64,000 nt of DNA from Lysobacteraceae bacterium (GCA_023657465.1 JAGTJX010000003.1:499889-563888), one strand, 5' to 3'; positions 51,982-61,450 are shown, counted from the stretch's first letter. Notes: generated by a model not told the origin, from the letters alone. Made by a program: numbers and translations.

Positions 51982-53200
51982 GGGAGAATACCTTCTTTGC
52001 GTTTTCGATTGCAGAGACTAATACATCCAATTCAGCTGCTGTGTTGTAATACGACAGTGAAGCACGAGTTGTTGCTGTCTGATTGAAATGTCTCAACAGT
52101 GGCTGTGCACAGTGGTGTCCCGCTCTTACGGCTATACCTTCAAGATCGAGCAGGGTCGCAATGTCATGAGGATGCACACCTTCAAGGATGAAACTGAATA
52201 TCGGTGCACGACCCTCGTGCGACTCACTACCTAGAATCTTGAGACCTTTGACTTGTTTCAGCTTAGCAAGCCCTTGTTTCACGAGCTCATGCTCAAGCTT
52301 GAGAATGTTTCCACGACCGATCTCAGTCATGAAATCAAGAGCAGCACCTAATCCTATGACTCCAGCGATATTCGGTGTTCCTGCCTCAAACTTCCAAGGA
52401 AGCTCATTCCAAATCGTGCTCTGATCTTCAACAAACGTGATCATGTCTCCACCGAATTGATAGGGCGGGAGAGATTTTAAAAACTCTTCACGAGCCCACA
52501 TGACTCCAACACCTGTAGGACCTGAGATCTTATGAGCTGAGAAGACGAATGCATCAATGAGGCCAAGATCCGAGATCTTAAACTCATCGTGAGCGACAAG
52601 CTGTGCACCATCGACGAGAACGATTGCTCCTGCTTGCTTCGCAAGAGTTGCGAGCTCGGAAACAGGATTCTTGTGTCCTAGAACATTTGACATCGCTGAG
52701 AATGAAACGATCTTAGGTTTCATCGCCATCGCGCGCTTGAAATGATCCCTGTCGAGCGTGAAATCTGATTTGAGCTCTACGATTTCAAATTTAGCTTTCT
52801 TCGAAAGCGCAAGCTGCTGCCATGGAACAAAATTCGCATGATGCTCCATTCGGGTAACAACAATCGTGTCCCCTGCTTCAACACGAGGAGCAAGTGTTGT
52901 TGAGAGTAAATTAAACGATGCTGTCGTCCCTGATGAGAAAATATATTCTTGGGTATTATTCGTTCCGAAGAACTTACAAAGCTTGTTACGGACACCTTCG
53001 TAAGAGTCAGTCGCACGCTGAGAGAGAGCATGAACTCCGCGATGTACGTTTGCATTGTCATGGTGATAAAACTTCACTTCTGCGTCGACGACTGAAGTAG
53101 GCTTCGGATGTGTTGCTCCATTATCGAAGTAGACAAGTGCCTTGCCGTTCACACGTTCTCGGAGAATTGGAAATTGTTCGCGGATTTTTTGTGCGTCCAT
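51971..53200 (-). CDS. sufS: Cysteine desulfurase SufS
   Basis: PLP-dependent enzyme of about 409 residues taking sulfur from cysteine for Fe-S assembly. ATG 53200 overlaps the sufD stop (TGATG). The N-terminus has FPILRERVNGKALVYFDNGA. VVTRMEHHANFVPWQQLA holds the cofactor-stacking His, VDGAQLVAHDEFKISDLG the PLP Asp, and DAFVFSAHKISGPTGVGVMW the PLP Lys. GIAVRAGHHCAQPLLRHF contains the catalytic Cys loop of the group II type that needs SufU or SufE as acceptor. Confidence 0.97.
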   Translation of the reverse strand: MDAQKIREQFPILRERVNGKALVYFDNGATHPKPTSVVDAEVKFYHHDNANVHRGVHALSQRATDSYEGVRNKLCKFFGTNNTQEYIFSSGTTASFNLLSTTLAPRVEAGDTIVVTRMEHHANFVPWQQLALSKKAKFEIVELKSDFTLDRDHFKRAMAMKPKIVSFSAMSNVLGHKNPVSELATLAKQAGAIVLVDGAQLVAHDEFKISDLGLIDAFVFSAHKISGPTGVGVMWAREEFLKSLPPYQFGGDMITFVEDQSTIWNELPWKFEAGTPNIAGVIGLGAALDFMTEIGRGNILKLEHELVKQGLAKLKQVKGLKILGSESHEGRAPIFSFILEGVHPHDIATLLDLEGIAVRAGHHCAQPLLRHFNQTATTRASLSYYNTAAELDVLVSAIENAKKVFSRGT

Positions 53201-54210
53201 CACTCCCACCCTCCGTCGCTTGCGTGTCCGACGAGAGCTAATCTGATCTGAGATCTCAATACATCATCAGAGATCTGCATGAGGACAGGTTCTGTGAATC
53301 CATCGACGAGCATTCCCTCAGCCATTGCGCGATCAATACCTCGTGATTCGAGATAGTAGAGATGGTCATCACTCACAGGAGAGATACTCGATCCGTGTGC
53401 GCACTTGACTTCGTCTGTTGCGATCTCAAGCTTAGGGATCGAATCAATGACTGCTTGCTTCGATAAGAGTAAGTTTGTGTTCTTCTGATAAGCATCACAA
53501 CCGAGTGCGTGTGCTGGGATCACGACTTTGCCATTGAATATAGCGCGCGCTTGATCGCCCATCACCGTCCAATGCTTAAACGAAGAGGTTGTCTTGCCTG
53601 CATCATGAGTGATGGTCGTCCAATGATCGAAGTGCTGATCAATGATTCCGCGAGTAGCGCTCATGAGAGTCGCTTGAGCTCGCTCTCCTTTTAAGCAGAC
53701 TTCTACACGAGATTGATTCTTGCTTCCTCCAACAGAAGAAATAATTCCTTTGAGCTCTGAACCAGCTTCAAGAGTGACGAGAGTACGCAGAAACCCAAGA
53801 GTACTGCGAGAGAGATTCTGAAGGTGTACCCACTCCACAACGGATCCTTCACCCAGTCTTATTTCTAAAACTTGATTGAGTAACCTAGGAGAACCTAAAA
53901 GCTCCTCGACAAGAGTCACGTTCACATTCGGAGCTACTTCGACGATCACGCGTGAGTAAATAGCTCCACAGGATTCAAAATGGTGACCGATTGAAACTTT
54001 AGTACCTGATTGTTTACCCGTAACGAGAATTCGCTTGGTATCTGGAGCATAACCACGGTTTAGATCTGCAAACGCATCATTACGAAACACCAGTGGCAAC
54101 ACATCACTGTTTGCACTCACTGGAATAGTTTCAGGTGCTTCATTCCAGTTAATAGACCGAAGGCTCGTGAATCGATAATTCTCGTCTTTCACTGATGGAG
54201 CTGCGATCAT
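53200..54210 (-). CDS. sufD: Fe-S cluster assembly protein SufD
   Basis: A 336-residue SufD, partner of SufB in the scaffold. It has a beta-helix core ([39 protein letters not shown]) and the conserved C-terminal region [20 protein letters not shown] with the catalytic His, then [20 protein letters not shown]. It is somewhat shorter than E. coli SufD in the N-terminal part. The start overlaps the sufC end by 4 bases (ATGA type) and the stop overlaps the sufS start. Confidence 0.96.
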   Translation of the reverse strand: MIAAPSVKDENYRFTSLRSINWNEAPETIPVSANSDVLPLVFRNDAFADLNRGYAPDTKRILVTGKQSGTKVSIGHHFESCGAIYSRVIVEVAPNVNVTLVEELLGSPRLLNQVLEIRLGEGSVVEWVHLQNLSRSTLGFLRTLVTLEAGSELKGIISSVGGSKNQSRVEVCLKGERAQATLMSATRGIIDQHFDHWTTITHDAGKTTSSFKHWTVMGDQARAIFNGKVVIPAHALGCDAYQKNTNLLLSKQAVIDSIPKLEIATDEVKCAHGSSISPVSDDHLYYLESRGIDRAMAEGMLVDGFTEPVLMQISDDVLRSQIRLALVGHASDGGWE

Positions 54211-54953
54211 GTGTTGGCCTCATGAATCCAGTCATACCCTCTACTCTCAAGTTCAAGAGCGAGATTTGCTCCACCAGACTTAACGATTCTGCCACCGAGA
54301 AGAACGTGTACATGATCGGGTTTAATGTAATTAAGCATACGCTGATAGTGAGTGATGAGGAGAATTCCACGCTCGGTAGAACGCATGGATTCAATCGTTT
54401 CTGAAACGTTCTTCAGCGCATCGATATCTAGACCTGAGTCCGTCTCATCCAATACTGCAAAGATCGGTTGTAGGAGTTTCATCTGAAGAGTCTCTAAGCG
54501 CTTCTTCTCTCCACCACTGAATCCATCGTTAAGACTTCTCGTCATGAAATTCTCAGGGATCTTAAGTGCTGCTAATTCCTTCTTCACTAGCGCACGGAAT
54601 TCCTTGGCAGGAACTTCATCACCACGTACTGAACGAACAGATGTACGGAGGAAGTTTGCAACACTCACTCCAGGTACTGCTGTTGGATATTGGAATGCTA
54701 AGAATATTCTCTTCTTAGCGCGCTCATCAGGACTGAGTCCTGTGATGTCCACTCCATTAAGGAGAATTTGTCCTGAGATCACCTTGTACTTAGGATGTCC
54801 CATGAGAGTGTGTGAAAGCGTCGTCTTACCAGAACCATTACGTCCCATGATGGCATGCACCTCACCTGTATTCACTTTGAGTGTGATTCCATGGAGAACA
54901 GTTTTGCCTTCGACACTGACGACCAAATCTTTGATTTCTAATGTTGATTTCAT
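54207..54953 (-). CDS. sufC: Fe-S assembly ATPase SufC
   Basis: A 248-residue ABC-type ATPase that drives the SufBCD scaffold. Walker A is [20 protein letters not shown], the Q-loop region is [20 protein letters not shown], the signature is [17 protein letters not shown], and Walker B is [19 protein letters not shown]. The H-loop is in [15 protein letters not shown]. No membrane partner is present, as expected for SufC. The start overlaps the Rrf2 regulator end by 4 bases. Confidence 0.98.
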   Translation of the reverse strand: MKSTLEIKDLVVSVEGKTVLHGITLKVNTGEVHAIMGRNGSGKTTLSHTLMGHPKYKVISGQILLNGVDITGLSPDERAKKRIFLAFQYPTAVPGVSVANFLRTSVRSVRGDEVPAKEFRALVKKELAALKIPENFMTRSLNDGFSGGEKKRLETLQMKLLQPIFAVLDETDSGLDIDALKNVSETIESMRSTERGILLITHYQRMLNYIKPDHVHVLLGGRIVKSGGANLALELESRGYDWIHEANT

Positions 54954-55447
54954 AATGCACCTTCTAGGAAATAATTTTTGATCTGTTTTGTTTTGGATGC
55001 CGCAAGATGTGAGACCTGAGTCTGAAGTGTAGATTCTTTTTTAATGAGATCAGCAAGCGTGAGCTGACCAAGTAAATCATCGAAGTATCCAGAGAGAGTC
55101 GTCCACACCGGACGCACAGAACAATCCGAAAGATGAACGCAGGAATCTTCGCGACCAGAGAATTGATTGCAGAACGCACCTGCTTGTTTCTTCCCTGAGA
55201 TGGATTCCATAACTGACTTAAGAGTGATGAGATCAGGAGTCTGCGCGAGCGTGAAGCCTCCGCTCATTCCGCGGATCGCTTTTACCATTCCCGCTTTACG
55301 AAACCTGTGCATGAGCTTACTCACGTACTCAATGGAGATGCCTTCTCGCTTGGCAATAATCGATGCTGGGAGCGGAGCTTGTCCTGGCTGCCTTGCCAAT
55401 TGCAGGGCGCATCTCAAGCCGTATTCTTCCATTGCAGATATATGCAT
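54950..55447 (-). CDS. Rrf2-family Fe-S-sensing transcriptional regulator of the suf operon
   Basis: A 165-residue Rrf2/IscR-like regulator. The winged helix-turn-helix (1-75) reads [20 protein letters not shown], then [20 protein letters not shown] and [16 protein letters not shown]. Three cysteines follow, in GAFCNQF, EDSCVHL and SDCSVRPVW, spaced as in cluster-binding IscR/SufR proteins. It is the first gene of the suf operon and overlaps sufC by 4 bases. A perfect inverted repeat lies 30 bases upstream of its start (55477-55500) and is probably its operator, so it likely represses the operon when its cluster is full. Confidence 0.93.
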   Translation of the reverse strand: MHISAMEEYGLRCALQLARQPGQAPLPASIIAKREGISIEYVSKLMHRFRKAGMVKAIRGMSGGFTLAQTPDLITLKSVMESISGKKQAGAFCNQFSGREDSCVHLSDCSVRPVWTTLSGYFDDLLGQLTLADLIKKESTLQTQVSHLAASKTKQIKNYFLEGAL

Positions 55448-55476
55448 GAATGGGGTTTCTCATAGATCTAGGATCA

Positions 55477-55500
55477 AATCAATACTTCTAAGTATTGATT
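55477..55500. promoter_or_regulatory. 24-base perfect inverted repeat, likely Rrf2 operator
   Basis: The half-site AATCAATACTT is separated by CT from its exact reverse complement AAGTATTGATT. It lies 30 bases before the Rrf2 gene start, and about 70 bases before the divergent barrel-like gene, so it could control both. Confidence 0.75.
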
Positions 55501-55570
55501 ATGGAAGCTAAAGTAAGATTTAGGTTAAACCTATTGCAAAGCGCTGAAATTATTGAGATAACGCATTGCA

Positions 55571-56304
55571 ATGAGAATAGCTCTATCCTGCCTCATCATC
55601 TTGATTTTTCAAGCCCCCCTCACGTCTTGGGGTCAACAAAACCTATTCAACGTCCCGAGCTCGGTACTCACAGAGAAGCAGGAGCTCTTCATTCAAGAAC
55701 AGATCAATAATTACTCCGATCTCATGGGCTCAAACCTCACTGCAACTTACGGAATCGGAAAAGACTACGAAGTAGGTCTCAATTTTCTCGGCATCGACTA
55801 CATGAAAGATTCTCGGCTCTGAAAGCAGGCTCTCCAATCGGAGTAGGCATCATGACCAACTTCCAGAAAGTCATTCCTCTCAATGAATATTTCCGAGTAG
55901 GCGTCGGAGATCAATTCGGCGTAAACCTACCGAGCGAAGCAAGGCCTAGCACTCAACTCCTCTACATGGCTTACGCAAACTTTGTATTCGAAGATCCTCA
56001 GTCACACCTTCAACTTCAGATGGGTGGCTATCACGCGAATCAAGCTTACCGTGGAAAGGGCGATGGATTCATCATGATGGGACTCGATATTCCGTTATGG
56101 AAACGCAAAATCCACATCATCGCAGATTATATCGGCGGCGACACTGAGAACTCTGTCTCAGTACTAGGAGTGAGCTATCTTCCTGATCCGAATGTGGCCA
56201 TTTCTTTCGGATACCAGCCTAAAGCTGCAAATTCCCCTGCTTCAGAAGTCATTGAGATATCAATCTTTCCAGGCCGTAAGAAAAATAAGAAGAAACATAG
56301 ATAG
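55571..56304 (+). pseudogene. Exported barrel-like protein gene, frameshifted
   Basis: The first frame (55571-55822) encodes a signal peptide MRIALSCLIILIFQAPLTSW followed by NLFNVPSSVLTEKQELFIQE and ends YMKDSRL. The second (ATG 55852 to 56304) continues the same type of amphipathic strands: FRVGVGDQFGVNLPSEA, GLDIPLWKRKIHIIADYIGG. One extra A in the AAA run at 55803-55805 would join them as YMKRFSALKAGSPIGVGIM without a break. The rebuilt protein of about 244 residues looks like a small outer-membrane barrel. A frame correction or a real null allele are both possible. Confidence 0.7.
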
Positions 56305-56305
56305 A

Positions 56306-57433
56306 TTAATTCTGAGATGGCTTCTCACCAGTAAGCAAATATTCTCTAAACGGCTCTAGCGCTCGGTCAAAACTAAACTCAGCCGCCGCTCGGTAACAGT
56401 TCTGAACCATCTCATCGTAGTTAGCTTGAATGTGCTCAATCGCAGCACGAATTGTGCGCGGATCATCATCACGAATCAGAACTCCTGTGTTGTACTCGCG
56501 CACGACTTGTAAGCCCGGAAGATCAGTCGCGATCACGGGAACTCCCGCTGCAAAATAATGGAAGAGCTTGCCTGAAGGCGCCATCCAGAAGTTGAATTGA
56601 TTCATGTCTTCGAATCTCAAATCATAAAAACAAAATCCAACTCGGAACTGATGAAGGTATTCGAGCAGCTGCTTGCTTCCCATGTAATCAAGACTAAGAG
56701 ACAAATTCCCACGCGTGAGCTCATTGGAGAATTCACTACGTATGAGAAGTTCATCACTCGAGGGAACCGTACCGTGGAACGCTAACTTCTCAGTAGTATT
56801 CTGTCTGAACCACTTGAGCACGATATTGAGTCCGAACTCAGGAATGCAAGATCCTGACATCACAAGCCCACTTCGTTCATTCCATTTATTCCCTGTCTGA
56901 GGACCAGGGAAAACAGGAGCGTTCTGCACCACGAACACTGGATCAATCACGTGAGGAGAGAGACTCACTAAACGAGTCTTCGATTGAATGAGCACAGAGC
57001 GCAACTTCTCTGCCTTCAACTTAGAAACAAACGGATCACGATCATAGAGCTCTAGCGATACAAGATGCACTGACCTGCCAATCTTCTGCAAAGCCCAAGC
57101 TGCGTGAGTATCGACAGTCACCCAGATGTGAGCCTTCATACGACTCGCAACGCTAATGATTTGAATTGCGCGGAATCTTCGTCTGAGTTGTAAGGTGCGA
57201 CCTAAAACAAACTTAAAACCCTTATCAACAAAATCTAAAACTCTCTCCACTAAGTTCCAAGTTTTCACGAGTCTCAATTGTCTCGACTGATCTAATCCCC
57301 AAGGATCGCGCTTGTTGCGGAATGTGAGGATCTCAACATTCCAGTCTTTAGAGAGTTGATCATAGAGATTGAGAGTAATGGGAGAGAACGGAAGCCAGTC
57401 GTCAGGGAATACGATGATGAGTTTTCTCTTCAC
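56306..57433 (-). CDS. Glycosyltransferase, group 1 (GT4-like)
   Basis: A 375-residue cytosolic or membrane-associated sugar transferase with a GT-B fold. The N-terminal domain has RKLIIVFPDDWLPFSPITLN and VSLELYDRDPFVSKLKAEKL. The C-terminal donor-binding domain has SGLVMSGSCIPEFGLNIVLK, ERSGLVMSG and the GT4 region MAPSGKLFHYFAAGVPVIAT followed by DLPGLQVVREYNTGVLI, where the E-x7-E-like pattern is only partly kept. Substrates are unknown. It lies 5 bases after a penicillin-binding protein gene, so a cell-envelope role is likely. Confidence 0.78.
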   Translation of the reverse strand: MKRKLIIVFPDDWLPFSPITLNLYDQLSKDWNVEILTFRNKRDPWGLDQSRQLRLVKTWNLVERVLDFVDKGFKFVLGRTLQLRRRFRAIQIISVASRMKAHIWVTVDTHAAWALQKIGRSVHLVSLELYDRDPFVSKLKAEKLRSVLIQSKTRLVSLSPHVIDPVFVVQNAPVFPGPQTGNKWNERSGLVMSGSCIPEFGLNIVLKWFRQNTTEKLAFHGTVPSSDELLIRSEFSNELTRGNLSLSLDYMGSKQLLEYLHQFRVGFCFYDLRFEDMNQFNFWMAPSGKLFHYFAAGVPVIATDLPGLQVVREYNTGVLIRDDDPRTIRAAIEHIQANYDEMVQNCYRAAAEFSFDRALEPFREYLLTGEKPSQN

Positions 57434-57438
57434 ACTTA

Positions 57439-58770
57439 TTATTTAATCAATGCGTACTTTGAGCGCAAGGATTTAGGAACGATATAGTGAGATTTTAGGA
57501 AGGATTCGAATGCACGACGAGCGAGAAATGCTGATTTGACCTTCCAATATTTCTCGTGAATCGTGAGAGCCGAAACAGCGACCTTCTTACCCTGGAAGTT
57601 TGCGTAGCCCACGAACCAATCGTACTTACCGAATGGGTGCAATCCTGTGAGAGAGCCAGTTTTGCCGCCCACATCCCACTCTTGGACTTGCGCAAGCTTG
57701 ATGAAGGGTTTGAAGAACTTCTTAGAAGTTCCATGTTCCACTGTCTCATTCATGAGCTTCTTCACTTCATCTGCAGCTTCGTGACCGAGAACGGTTCTTA
57801 AGATTTTAGGCTTGGCTTTATACTGAAGCTCACCCTTCCCGTCGAATAACTTGTGTACGACGTATGGCTCCATCATCACACCATCATTGGCAATCGCCGC
57901 AGCCATCATGGCGCCTTGAACTGGACTCATCATGATATCAGTAGTGAATCCTGATGCAGCTTCAGCAACTCCCCAATCATTGTCAGGGATGATCGCGCGA
58001 GATTCTGAGACAGGCAAATCAAAATGAAGAGAATGATTGAATCCAAACTTCTCTGCGTATGCTTGAAGTGTGTGTCCACCGACGTGAAAGAGACCGATCT
58101 TAGCGAACACCGTATTCACGGACTTACCGAATGCTTCTTTCAGACTCATACTACGAGTCCAGCGATCGACCTTCTGACTGTTCACGTTCCTTCTGTAGAG
58201 AGTGTGATTGTTTCCAGAGAATGAGATTTCGCTGTTTGATTTGAATTGTTTTGTTTCAATGGCAGCAGACGCGGTCACCATTTTGAAAACAGAAGCTGCG
58301 GGATAGGTTGCTGCTAGAGCCACATTGGAACGATAGGTTTTCTTCTGCGCTGAACTCACAAACGCAAGGACTCTCCCAGTCTCAGGCTCTATCGCAACAA
58401 ACGCTGCATAGTCTGGCTTGTATTGCTTGATGAGATCTTTTACTTGTTTCTGTAAGAAGGCATCTACTGTGTACTGTGGTTTCAGATCTACAGGTTTTCC
58501 GTGGATCTCAAGCTGCATTTTCTCGGGAAGCTCTGAAACTGGATCATCTGCAAGTCCAATAGCTTTCATCTTGTCTGAGATCTGGCTCTTCTGAATTGCC
58601 CAAGTCTGAAAGAGAGACTCAAAAATGCTTGCTGGTTCTTCTTCAATAGCACTAGCAGTTTGAGATTTCTTAGCGTTCTTAGGCGCCTTGGACATCCCGA
58701 AAAACGAGAAGCTCAGCGTGAGTAAGAAAATTGAGAATATGACTTTTCCGTGTCGACGAGAGAATTTCAT
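57439..58770 (-). CDS. Penicillin-binding transpeptidase, single domain
   Basis: A 443-residue peptidoglycan cross-linking enzyme with an N-terminal membrane anchor (VIFSIFLLTLSFSFFGM). Its catalytic domain begins near residue 105 (DYAAFVAIEPETGRVLAFVS). The three motifs are SxxK in AASVFKMVTASA, SxN in GKSVNTVFAKIG, and KTG in VGGKTGSLTGLH. No glycosyltransferase or PASTA part is present, and the class B N-terminal pedestal domain is short. It lies 26 bases downstream of a GT51 transglycosylase gene, so the two may work as a split bifunctional synthase. Confidence 0.9.
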   Translation of the reverse strand: MKFSRRHGKVIFSIFLLTLSFSFFGMSKAPKNAKKSQTASAIEEEPASIFESLFQTWAIQKSQISDKMKAIGLADDPVSELPEKMQLEIHGKPVDLKPQYTVDAFLQKQVKDLIKQYKPDYAAFVAIEPETGRVLAFVSSAQKKTYRSNVALAATYPAASVFKMVTASAAIETKQFKSNSEISFSGNNHTLYRRNVNSQKVDRWTRSMSLKEAFGKSVNTVFAKIGLFHVGGHTLQAYAEKFGFNHSLHFDLPVSESRAIIPDNDWGVAEAASGFTTDIMMSPVQGAMMAAAIANDGVMMEPYVVHKLFDGKGELQYKAKPKILRTVLGHEAADEVKKLMNETVEHGTSKKFFKPFIKLAQVQEWDVGGKTGSLTGLHPFGKYDWFVGYANFQGKKVAVSALTIHEKYWKVKSAFLARRAFESFLKSHYIVPKSLRSKYALIK

Positions 58771-58796
58771 CCATTGAACAGTCTGTCACACTTAGT

Positions 58797-59540
58797 CTAC
58801 TTTTCGAAAGAGAGTTTTGTGTTTTTCCACTGATCTAATTCTTCGTCCGTCAAGACTTTGGCTGAATGAAGTTTGCCCAAAATCGTATTGATCCGTTTAC
58901 GTATAAAATCAGTGAGTTCACGTTCTCTGAAGCTCTGAGAGTACTTCTTAGGTCCTGGAAGAAGAACAGCAAGGAACACACCTTCTTTCACGTTCAGATT
59001 CTTAGGACTCTTCTTAAAGTAGAAGCGCGCAGCTTGTTCAATCCCAAAGATCCCTTCTCCCCATTCTGCAATATTGAGGTACATCTCAAGGATTCTATTC
59101 TTACTGAGATGTTCCTCTAGCTGCACCGTAAGATTAGCCTCGCGAAGCTTCCTAATGAGCGACTTGTTCTGATCTAAGAACACGTTTTTGGCGACTTGTT
59201 GAGTGATGGTCGATGCTCCACGCGCAAACTTGCCACGCTCGATATTGGTTTCGACTGCTTCTTTGATCTGACCAAAATCAAAACCTTCGTGTGAGTAGAA
59301 AGACCAGTCCTCAGAGATCAGTACCGCTCTCACCACTTCCTTCGGGATCTCAGTGAGAAATGTCCAGTTCTCAGGCAAACGCCTCTCAAGAGTGACTGTG
59401 AATGGTTTATTAGGACCTTGATAATGAACAACAGGATAATGGTTCTTCAATTGCTCAGGGTTTTGGGGAGGCACAGGCTTGTTTGTGCATGAAGTCATCA
59501 GAGTTGCTAGGGTGATCAGTGCCACAATCAAGATGCGCAT
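58797..59540 (-). CDS. Monofunctional GT51 peptidoglycan transglycosylase, lipoprotein form
   Basis: A 247-residue enzyme polymerising lipid II into glycan strands. MtgA proteins are usually held by a membrane helix. Here the N-terminus MRILIVALITLATLMTSC ends in a lipobox, so it should be a lipoprotein. Motifs are ISEDWSFYSHEGFDFGQI with the catalytic Glu, ARGASTITQQVAKNVFLD, NRILEMYLNIAEWGEGIFGI and the region EGVFLAVLLPGPKKYS. The gene precedes the monofunctional transpeptidase gene and is probably co-transcribed with it. Confidence 0.93.
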   Translation of the reverse strand: MRILIVALITLATLMTSCTNKPVPPQNPEQLKNHYPVVHYQGPNKPFTVTLERRLPENWTFLTEIPKEVVRAVLISEDWSFYSHEGFDFGQIKEAVETNIERGKFARGASTITQQVAKNVFLDQNKSLIRKLREANLTVQLEEHLSKNRILEMYLNIAEWGEGIFGIEQAARFYFKKSPKNLNVKEGVFLAVLLPGPKKYSQSFRERELTDFIRKRINTILGKLHSAKVLTDEELDQWKNTKLSFEK

Positions 59541-59589
59541 GAGATTGATTTATACCCCATTGGCCTTTGGTTTGCATTGCTTTGCTCGC

Positions 59590-59964
59590 ATGAAAAATTC
59601 AACCGGCACAAAATTACACAATCTCAGGATCGCAAAACGAGAATGGTTTGGGTTTATACCGGTGAATTCGGAGGGCAAGCGTGACGAGATTCAGATCATT
59701 GCTTACGGAGGTACTCATCATGTCGATATTGATCCTGCTCATCTGTTTTATGAAATCCTCCGAGTTCGTCCTCAGGGAATCTATCTCATCCACAATCATC
59801 CGAGTGATGATGTAAGACCCTCACTTAGTGACCGCATCCTCACAAGTAGATCCGAAGCACTCACTCGTGAATTCAATATCAAGTTCCACGGTCATTACAT
59901 TGTGGGTCCCACTAAAATCATTGTTTTCAGGAATGCGTTTGAGGAAGTCCTTGGGGATTGGTAG
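59590..59964 (+). CDS. RadC/JAB-domain protein, short
   Basis: A 124-residue protein corresponding to the RadC C-terminal JAB/MPN domain. ATG 59590 is chosen since the domain begins right after it, and upstream in-frame codons run through the divergent gene. The metal-binding motif GIYLIHNHPSDDVRPSLSDR (HxH-x(10)-D pattern) and the following FKFHGHYIVGPTK-type strand are present. The helix-hairpin-helix region of full RadC is missing. Its role in DNA metabolism is not proven for the family. It precedes a DTW-type gene by 12 bases. Confidence 0.75.
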   Translation: MKNSTGTKLHNLRIAKREWFGFIPVNSEGKRDEIQIIAYGGTHHVDIDPAHLFYEILRVRPQGIYLIHNHPSDDVRPSLSDRILTSRSEALTREFNIKFHGHYIVGPTKIIVFRNAFEEVLGDW

Positions 59965-59976
59965 TATTTCTGGACA

Positions 59977-60543
59977 ATGAGTCTGAAAATCCTCTGCCTT
60001 CAACATCCTCAAGAGCCTGACAAACATCTAGGAACCGTGCCTCTACTCAAGACCACTCTCGGCGATAGACTGACTCTCAAGGTAGGACTCTCGTGGCCGA
60101 ATCTCTCTAAAGCTGTGGGAGCTGAAGCCAAGCCGTCTGAATGGTTGGCACTTTTCATCGGATCTCGTAAGAAAGCCGAAGGCGCATGGATGCCTGATGA
60201 GCGTGGAGAAGTGAGGCGCGGACTTCACTGGATCAATCCTAAGTCGAAACCCGCTCCGGACGATCTTGCCGCTCTCAAAGGAATCATTGTTCTCGATGGA
60301 ACTTGGTCACAAGGCAAAACTCTTTGGTGGAGAAACGCATGGTTACTGAAATGCAAACAAGCATTTCTGATTCCTTTAGCTCCTTCAGCTTATGGACGCA
60401 TGAGGAAAGAGCCAGGTCCTGAGTGTGTTTCTACGCTTGAGTGCGTAGCTGAAACGCTCACACTTCTCGGTGAGAAACATGAATTAGAAAAAGAATTGCG
60501 TGAGAAGTTTGCAGAGTTTCTGAAATTGAAGAAACAGAGATAG
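59977..60543 (+). CDS. DTW-domain tRNA-uridine aminocarboxypropyltransferase (TapT-like)
   Basis: A 188-residue SPOUT-related enzyme. DTW proteins such as E. coli TapT transfer the aminocarboxypropyl group of SAM to uridine in tRNA, forming acp3U. The DTW motif lies in GIIVLDGTWSQGKTLWWRNA. SAYGRMRKEPGPECVSTLEC completes the active region, with STLE typical of the family. The N-terminus has a His-Pro element, QHPQEPDKHLGTVPLL. The Zn-type cysteines found in some members are largely missing. It shares a transcript with the RadC-like gene before it. Confidence 0.85.
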   Translation: MSLKILCLQHPQEPDKHLGTVPLLKTTLGDRLTLKVGLSWPNLSKAVGAEAKPSEWLALFIGSRKKAEGAWMPDERGEVRRGLHWINPKSKPAPDDLAALKGIIVLDGTWSQGKTLWWRNAWLLKCKQAFLIPLAPSAYGRMRKEPGPECVSTLECVAETLTLLGEKHELEKELREKFAEFLKLKKQR

Positions 60544-60545
60544 TT

Positions 60546-61202
60546 TTAATTTAAAATGGGAGCAAGCCTAATAATGGTTCGCTCGCGCCAGTCCCGATTA
60601 TCATTAAATTTTTGGGTCACATCCACTCTGAGTTCATTTAGTTTTTTTTGAATGGGATGGTTTGCATCTGCTTTTTTTGTATTAAAAAGCGGATAATAGG
60701 ATTTATTTTTTTTGGGTTCATCTAATGACTTAAAGTTAGGAGCATCAACTTGTGGTTCATCTGAAATTTCAAATGATTCAAAAAAAGATAAAAGGGATTG
60801 ATTAAAACTCAGGCCTTTAAACCAACCATTATTCGCAAGATATTGAAATGAAGCTCCTAAGAAATTAGAAACTAAATCTTCATAGGAATAAACACTTCCA
60901 AGCTCATTTTTATTGTTCGAATTCTGCTCATGTGATTCACCTGCCAAAATGGCATAGTAAAACATATACTTTGTTCTATTGATCTTGGAGTTCTTTGCAA
61001 GGAGTTCAGCCGCAGCTGTAAAATGTTTGAGGTCAATCCAGCCCCAACTCTTAGAATAGAGATATCTACATGCATGAAACTTTAACTGATCTAATCTTGA
61101 GAATTGAGATAAACAGTAAGTATCACCGACGTATTTTTCTTCTACGTAATCAGCACGTGGTTGCAGAGGAAGCAATATGAGAGAGAGAAAAGCTAGAATC
61201 AT
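60546..61202 (-). CDS. Secreted protein of unknown function
   Basis: A 218-residue protein with the signal peptide MILAFLSLILLPLQPRADYV. The mature part is helical and aromatic (SRLDQLKFHACRYLYSKSWG, SFQYLANNGWFKGLSFNQSL), with two cysteines near its start (DTYCLSQF, FHACRYLY). Base composition is more AT-rich than the flanks. Its ATG overlaps the stop of the 61450 gene in TAATG form, so the two are translationally coupled. No domain recognised. Confidence 0.7.
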   Translation of the reverse strand: MILAFLSLILLPLQPRADYVEEKYVGDTYCLSQFSRLDQLKFHACRYLYSKSWGWIDLKHFTAAAELLAKNSKINRTKYMFYYAILAGESHEQNSNNKNELGSVYSYEDLVSNFLGASFQYLANNGWFKGLSFNQSLLSFFESFEISDEPQVDAPNFKSLDEPKKNKSYYPLFNTKKADANHPIQKKLNELRVDVTQKFNDNRDWRERTIIRLAPILN

Positions 61203-61450
61203 TAGCGGCGCTTGTTTTGCATTTGATTGAGCATATTCATGGCTTGCTTCATCTGCGCTTGCATCTGCTGAGGGCTTTTTCCACCCATCATGGCTTGCAT
61301 CTGCTGCATCGCCTGACCCATGTCTTTAGAACCTGGGAAAGTCATCTTCATCATTTGCTCTGAAGCTTTTTTCAATTTCAAGAAAACGAAAATATTTACG
61401 GCTGTTAGAATAGCGACTAAAACCCATGATGTAATAATCCAAAATGACAT
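61202..61450 (-). CDS. Small Met/Gln-rich membrane protein
   Basis: A protein of about 82 residues starting at ATG 61450 (MSFWIITSWVLVAILTAVNI), a single membrane helix. The cytosolic or periplasmic part is dominated by Met, Gln and Lys in repeats (GQAMQQMQAMMGGKSPQQMQ, AQMKQAMNMLNQMQNKRR). Such segments can form helices that pack with others. The upstream 12 codons to 61486 are unlikely. It is coupled to the secreted protein gene through the shared TAATG. Confidence 0.65.
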   Translation of the reverse strand: MSFWIITSWVLVAILTAVNIFVFLKLKKASEQMMKMTFPGSKDMGQAMQQMQAMMGGKSPQQMQAQMKQAMNMLNQMQNKRR

